Shown piece after piece: positions 60,534-64,000 of a stretch of DNA of 64,000 bases. The position numbers and the translations under genes were made by a program. The stretch covers positions 1 through 64,000 of the forward strand of contig CALWKO010000003.1 in NCBI GenBank assembly GCA_944381275.1, read 5' to 3'. Source of the DNA: an uncultured Clostridia bacterium. Its GTDB lineage: Bacteria > Bacillota > Clostridia > Christensenellales > UBA3700. Positions within the stretch are counted from its first letter, which is position 1; the number at the start of each line of letters is the position of its first letter. The notes beneath the pieces are model-generated. The model saw only the letters and a program-made list of their open reading frames with translations, did no database searches and was not told the DNA's origin.

Positions 60534-61939
60534 ACGCGGTAGAAATGAAAAACGTGCGCTTTGCGTACGTCAAAGATACTTGGGTGCTGCGCGGCGTGAA
60601 CTTTACCGCCGAATACGGCAAGATAACGCTGCTCTCCGGCATGTCCGGGGACGGCAAATCCACGCTGCTTTCGATCATTTGCGGCATCATCCCCAATATG
60701 ACCCCCGGCACGCTGGAGGGGGAGACGGTCGTCGCGGGCAATGACGTGCGCGGCATGAAGGCGAGCGAGATCTCCCGCACCGTGGGCTGCGTGCTGCAAA
60801 ACGCGGAATTGCAAATTGTGCAAAACATAGTGGAGGACGAGGTGGCTTTCGGCTGCGAAAACCTCGCCATGCCGCAGGAGATGATAGAAAAGCGCGTAAA
60901 GGCGGCTTGCGCCATGATGGAGATAGACCCTTCGCTCAAAACGCGCACCCTCTCCGGCGGGCAAAAACAGCGCCTCATCACCGCCGCCACCCTAGCCATG
61001 GGGCAGAAGATAATCATCCTCGACGAACCCCTCGCCAATTTGGACAAGGAGGGCACTCACACACTCATGACGGCTCTGCGCAGGCTCACCGCGCGCGGGT
61101 ATTGCGTGATAGTTTCCGAACACAGGCTGGATATGGTCCTGCCCTTTGTGGACGACGTTTGGAACATCAGCGAGGGCGTGGTGCGCAAGGTGGAGGACAA
61201 ACAGGCGTACTTGCGCTCCCAAGCGGAGATAATCCGCGACATCTGCTCGCCTCCGCAGGAAAAAATACCCCTCCTCACCCTTACCGGCATAACCAAATCT
61301 TTCGGCAAGCGCGAGATTTTGAGGGGAGTGGATCTCACCGTTTACAAGGGCGAGCGCCTGCTCATCCTCGGTCAAAACGGCTGCGGAAAGACCACTTTAA
61401 TGCGCATAATCGCCCGTCTTGAAAGGCAGGACGGCGGCAAAATCGAGCAGTTCATCGATAAAAAGCCGGGCTCCCGCCGCGCGAGCAGACGCTGGTTCAG
61501 GGAGGTGGGCGTGGTGTACCAAAACCCCAACTATCAGCTCTTTATGCCCACCGTCCGCAAGGAGATAGAATTCGGCGCGGAGAGCAAGGAATACGCCGAC
61601 GAGATAATCGATATGTTCGATCTCCACTCGCTGGAAACGCGCCATCCCCAATCGCTCTCCGAAGGGCAAAAACGCCGCGTATCCATCGCCGCCGTGGTTG
61701 CCTCTCGCCCCAAAATTCTCCTCTTGGACGAGCCCACCGTGGGTCAGGACTACGCCGGCTTGCAGCGCCTTGTGGACGTGCTCGGCAAGATCCATATGCG
61801 CGATAACAACACCATGATCACCGTCACCCACGACCTTCGCCCCGCCCAGGCGCTCTGCGACCGCGCCGTGCTCATCGAGGGCGGCAAGGCGGCGAAAGAA
61901 GGGGATAAAAACCTGGTGCAAACTTATTTTACGAAATAA
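60530..61939 (+). CDS. ecfA: ECF transporter ATPase, two nucleotide-binding domains fused
   Basis: A 469-aa cytosolic protein with two complete ABC domains. Domain 1: Walker A GMSGDGKST (Asp in place of the usual Cys/Ala), signature LSGGQKQRL, Walker B IIILDEPLA. Domain 2 from about 240: Walker A GQNGCGKTT, signature LSEGQKRRV, Walker B ILLLDEPTV. EcfA1 and EcfA2 are separate proteins in many bacteria; fusion is common in dedicated ECF systems. ATG at 60530 overlaps the EcfT stop as ATGA. Last gene of the operon, followed by a terminator. Confidence 0.93.
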   Translation: MNAVEMKNVRFAYVKDTWVLRGVNFTAEYGKITLLSGMSGDGKSTLLSIICGIIPNMTPGTLEGETVVAGNDVRGMKASEISRTVGCVLQNAELQIVQNIVEDEVAFGCENLAMPQEMIEKRVKAACAMMEIDPSLKTRTLSGGQKQRLITAATLAMGQKIIILDEPLANLDKEGTHTLMTALRRLTARGYCVIVSEHRLDMVLPFVDDVWNISEGVVRKVEDKQAYLRSQAEIIRDICSPPQEKIPLLTLTGITKSFGKREILRGVDLTVYKGERLLILGQNGCGKTTLMRIIARLERQDGGKIEQFIDKKPGSRRASRRWFREVGVVYQNPNYQLFMPTVRKEIEFGAESKEYADEIIDMFDLHSLETRHPQSLSEGQKRRVSIAAVVASRPKILLLDEPTVGQDYAGLQRLVDVLGKIHMRDNNTMITVTHDLRPAQALCDRAVLIEGGKAAKEGDKNLVQTYFTK

Positions 61940-62060
61940 GCGAAAAAGAAAAAAAGATATAGTACTTTCGTTTACTTCGTAAGTTGCTTTTTCCTTTTTC
62001 GCTTGCTGAGGGGAAACCCCGCCATTCGCTCAGCTTGAGCCGCGGGTTCCCCTTTTTTTG
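61938..62060. terminator. Double stem-loop terminator between convergent ecfA and helicase genes
   Basis: First stem: AAGCGAAAAAGAAAAA with TTTTTCCTTTTTCGCTT. Second: GGGGAAACCCCGC (62010-62022) with GCGGGTTCCCC, then seven T (62053-62059). The whole unit is a copy of the repeat at 45786-45980. Confidence 0.8.
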
Positions 62061-62076
62061 CGTCCCTCAAAAATCA

Positions 62077-64000
62077 TTACACAAGCGCCACCTTATCCGA
62101 AATGCTTCTTACAAAGATGCCCTTGCTTGCGCCGTAGTCCACGCAGGAGTTGATAAAGGCGGCGAATTTATCGGAGAGGCGGGGCACTTTGAACTCGCGC
62201 TGGACGGCGACTGCCAGCTCGTCGGCGTACATGCTCACCTTGCTCAAAAGCACGCTCTTGATTGCGGAGATGACGTCGTAGGCGGAATAGTCCGCGTCGG
62301 AAGTGCGCAGCTGGGTGCCGTCTTCCACGCGGTAGCGGTCGAATGCGCCGAACTTATCCGAGCGGAAGTAATAGGTCGTGCCCAAGATCTCCTCGTGCTT
62401 AAAGGCGCATTTTTCTATTAGTGAAGAGAGCTTTCCTTCCAGCTTTACGCCGAATTTGAATATTCCTAGGGTGGCTAACGTGCGCTTGATGAGGAAGCGG
62501 GCGGAGATGGGTTCTTCCGCCGCGACTATGGCGCGGATTATCTTCATGATGTCCGCGTCGTGCTCGCCGGAGAGGACGTATTGCGTATCCACGGTGGTTT
62601 CTTCCGCCTTGGCGGCGCGGTATGCGCGCTTAAAGCCGGGAGCCGCCGTCTTGCCGCCCGAGCAGATCTTATCCAGCAGCTCCTTGATGCGCTTTATCTC
62701 GCGCTTGGGGTTGTTGAAGAAGTTGATGGCGTAAAGGCGGGTGACGTTCCAATTGCTGCGCTTTAACGTCTGCACTTGCATAACGGTGCGGTCCTTTACG
62801 GAAAAATCGCTCTTGCCGTCGCACAAGACGGCGAGTATGAAGTTGTGCTTGTTCTTGGGGTCGGCTACGGCGACGTCTATTTTGAAGTCGGAAACGCCCA
62901 CGTCGCAGCGGCAGTCATAGCCGTAGGAAGCCAGCTCCTCCGCCACGTATTTGCCTATGCCCGATTTATTCAAGATCATCTCGTCGCTCTTCACGGCTAT
63001 GCCGGTGCGTCCCTTCTCGGCAAATTCGAGGAAGGCTTTAAGCCCCGCCACGCCGCGCGAGTTGGTGCGGGAGAGGTCTATCATGGAATAGCGCATGGAA
63101 GAGTATATCAGCATATCCGTGCGCGCACGCGAAACCGCCACGTTCAGCCTGCGCCAGCCGCCGTATTGGTTGAGGGGCCCGAAGTTGAGCGAGATCCTGC
63201 CCAGCCTGTCAGGACCGTAACATACGGAAAAGATTATCACGTCGCGTTCGTCGCCCTGTACGTTCTCCAAATTCTTAACAAAGAGCGGTTCTTCCCGCTC
63301 GTAGGCGGCTTCTTCCAGCCCCTTTTGGGCGAGAGCTTTGGAAAGCAGGCGCTCTATGTAATTTTGCTGAGGGGTGGAGAAGGTGACTATGCCTATCGAT
63401 TTGCGGCGCAGTTTTTCGTCCTTCAAGCGGCGGATGACTTCCGCGACCACCGCCTCCGCCTCCTGCCTGTTGCACTTGGTAAAGCCCCTGTCGTATACGC
63501 CGTTTTCCACGTATTTCAGCTTTACGCGGCTGTCGGGCGCGTCGGGAGAGGGGAAGGTGCACAGCCTGCCCGAGTAGTACATGATATTGGAAAAAGCTAT
63601 CAAACTTTCGTGATTGCTGCGGTAGTGCCAGCGCAGATGGCGCTGGGGGATGCCCAGGGCGAGGCAGTCGTCCAGAACGCTGTCTAAATCCTCCGCTTCC
63701 GTTTCCTCTTCATCCTGCCCCAGCGCCATGAAGAAGGTGGTGGGCGGGAGCTGATTGGGGTCGCCCACGATGACCGCGCTCTTGGCGCGCGCCAGGGCGG
63801 GGACCGCCTCGCAGGTGGGGATCTGGGAAGCCTCGTCGAAGATGAGCAGATCGAAGAGGTCGGGCTGAGCCGCCAGATATTGCGAAACGGCGGAAGGGCT
63901 CATCATCATGCAGGGCGCCGCCACGCGCAAAAGCCCCGGGATTTCCGCGAACAGCTCGCGCATGTTTATCCGCTTGACGTTGCCGGAAGTGCGCCGCTTG
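62077..64000 (-). CDS. Large SF1 helicase-nuclease (DUF4011/DUF3320 type), C-terminal part
   Basis: Partial: the frame stays open through the right window edge, so the Met at 63963 is internal and the N-terminus is missing. The visible 640 residues hold the SF1 motor (DEASQIPT Walker B, GDPNQLPPTTF motif III, and SRARTDMLIYSSM late motifs), then a Vsr/MTES-like nuclease domain (VSDFKIDVAVADPKNKHNFILAVLCDG), then a C-terminal DUF3320 winged-helix region (IVAAEEPISARFLIKRTLATLG). Full-length members are about 1500-2000 aa and often lie in defence or repair neighbourhoods. Function here is not proven. Convergent with ecfA. Confidence 0.87.
   Translation of the reverse strand, partial: KRRTSGNVKRINMRELFAEIPGLLRVAAPCMMMSPSAVSQYLAAQPDLFDLLIFDEASQIPTCEAVPALARAKSAVIVGDPNQLPPTTFFMALGQDEEETEAEDLDSVLDDCLALGIPQRHLRWHYRSNHESLIAFSNIMYYSGRLCTFPSPDAPDSRVKLKYVENGVYDRGFTKCNRQEAEAVVAEVIRRLKDEKLRRKSIGIVTFSTPQQNYIERLLSKALAQKGLEEAAYEREEPLFVKNLENVQGDERDVIIFSVCYGPDRLGRISLNFGPLNQYGGWRRLNVAVSRARTDMLIYSSMRYSMIDLSRTNSRGVAGLKAFLEFAEKGRTGIAVKSDEMILNKSGIGKYVAEELASYGYDCRCDVGVSDFKIDVAVADPKNKHNFILAVLCDGKSDFSVKDRTVMQVQTLKRSNWNVTRLYAINFFNNPKREIKRIKELLDKICSGGKTAAPGFKRAYRAAKAEETTVDTQYVLSGEHDADIMKIIRAIVAAEEPISARFLIKRTLATLGIFKFGVKLEGKLSSLIEKCAFKHEEILGTTYYFRSDKFGAFDRYRVEDGTQLRTSDADYSAYDVISAIKSVLLSKVSMYADELAVAVQREFKVPRLSDKFAAFINSCVDYGASKGIFVRSISDKVALV

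Overview
The window looks like a chromosome segment from an anaerobic, fermentative member of the Clostridia (Bacillota), probably an uncultured gut-type lineage. The support is a trimeric-type [FeFe] hydrogenase operon, AdhE with Rex-type operators, an AsnA-type asparagine synthetase, ECF transport, strong AGGAGG-like ribosome binding sites, and many TTGACA/TATAAT promoters with exact 17-bp spacers. Finer taxonomy cannot be read from the sequence. I saw no rRNA, tRNA or CRISPR array.

Layout. 1-6080: CoA-transferase and the hydrogenase operon (GHKL ATPase, HydC-, HydB- and HydA-like). 6081-14400: repeat-rich DNA with a LysR regulator, two adjacent MITE-like elements, a secreted GH16 glucanase, and a PLD-helicase/NUDIX pair bracketed by 60-bp tandem repeats. 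14400-25600: mostly housekeeping genes (DUF2804, pyrophosphatase, ComEC-like, AsnA, YchF, ArgS), with a HigB / HigA-Panacea toxin-antitoxin pair and a TetR-flavodoxin-alcohol dehydrogenase locus. 25771-40770: a defence-like island. It holds a type I restriction-modification operon with a KAP-type P-loop NTPase between hsdS and hsdR, and a convergent four-gene cassette: TIR-DUF6273-like, an unknown 683-aa protein, a ParA-like ATPase with an Arg P-loop, and a 958-aa protein ending in a GNAT domain. 40964-45431: LMW phosphatase, LOG-like protein, cyclophilin, and Rex-controlled adhE. 45432-47328: two kilobases of non-coding repeats. 47430-54335: a 2301-aa zinc-ribbon/membrane/leucine-rich-repeat protein. 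54443-61939: an operon of YgbA-like protein, lipoprotein, two ABC exporter-fold subunits and an ECF transporter, behind three DtxR-like palindromes. 62077-64000: the 3' part of a large SF1 helicase-nuclease.

The best candidate for an undescribed system is the four-gene TIR cassette (33929-40769). It is one tightly packed transcription unit with its own promoter. It pairs a likely NADase effector with a ParA-like ATPase that has no ParB, plus two large uncharacterised proteins. A repeated terminator-like segment lies at both of its borders. A second theme is repeat biology: several families of palindromes, tandem repeats and MITE-like elements fill intergenic space, and some have extended the 3' ends of coding genes.
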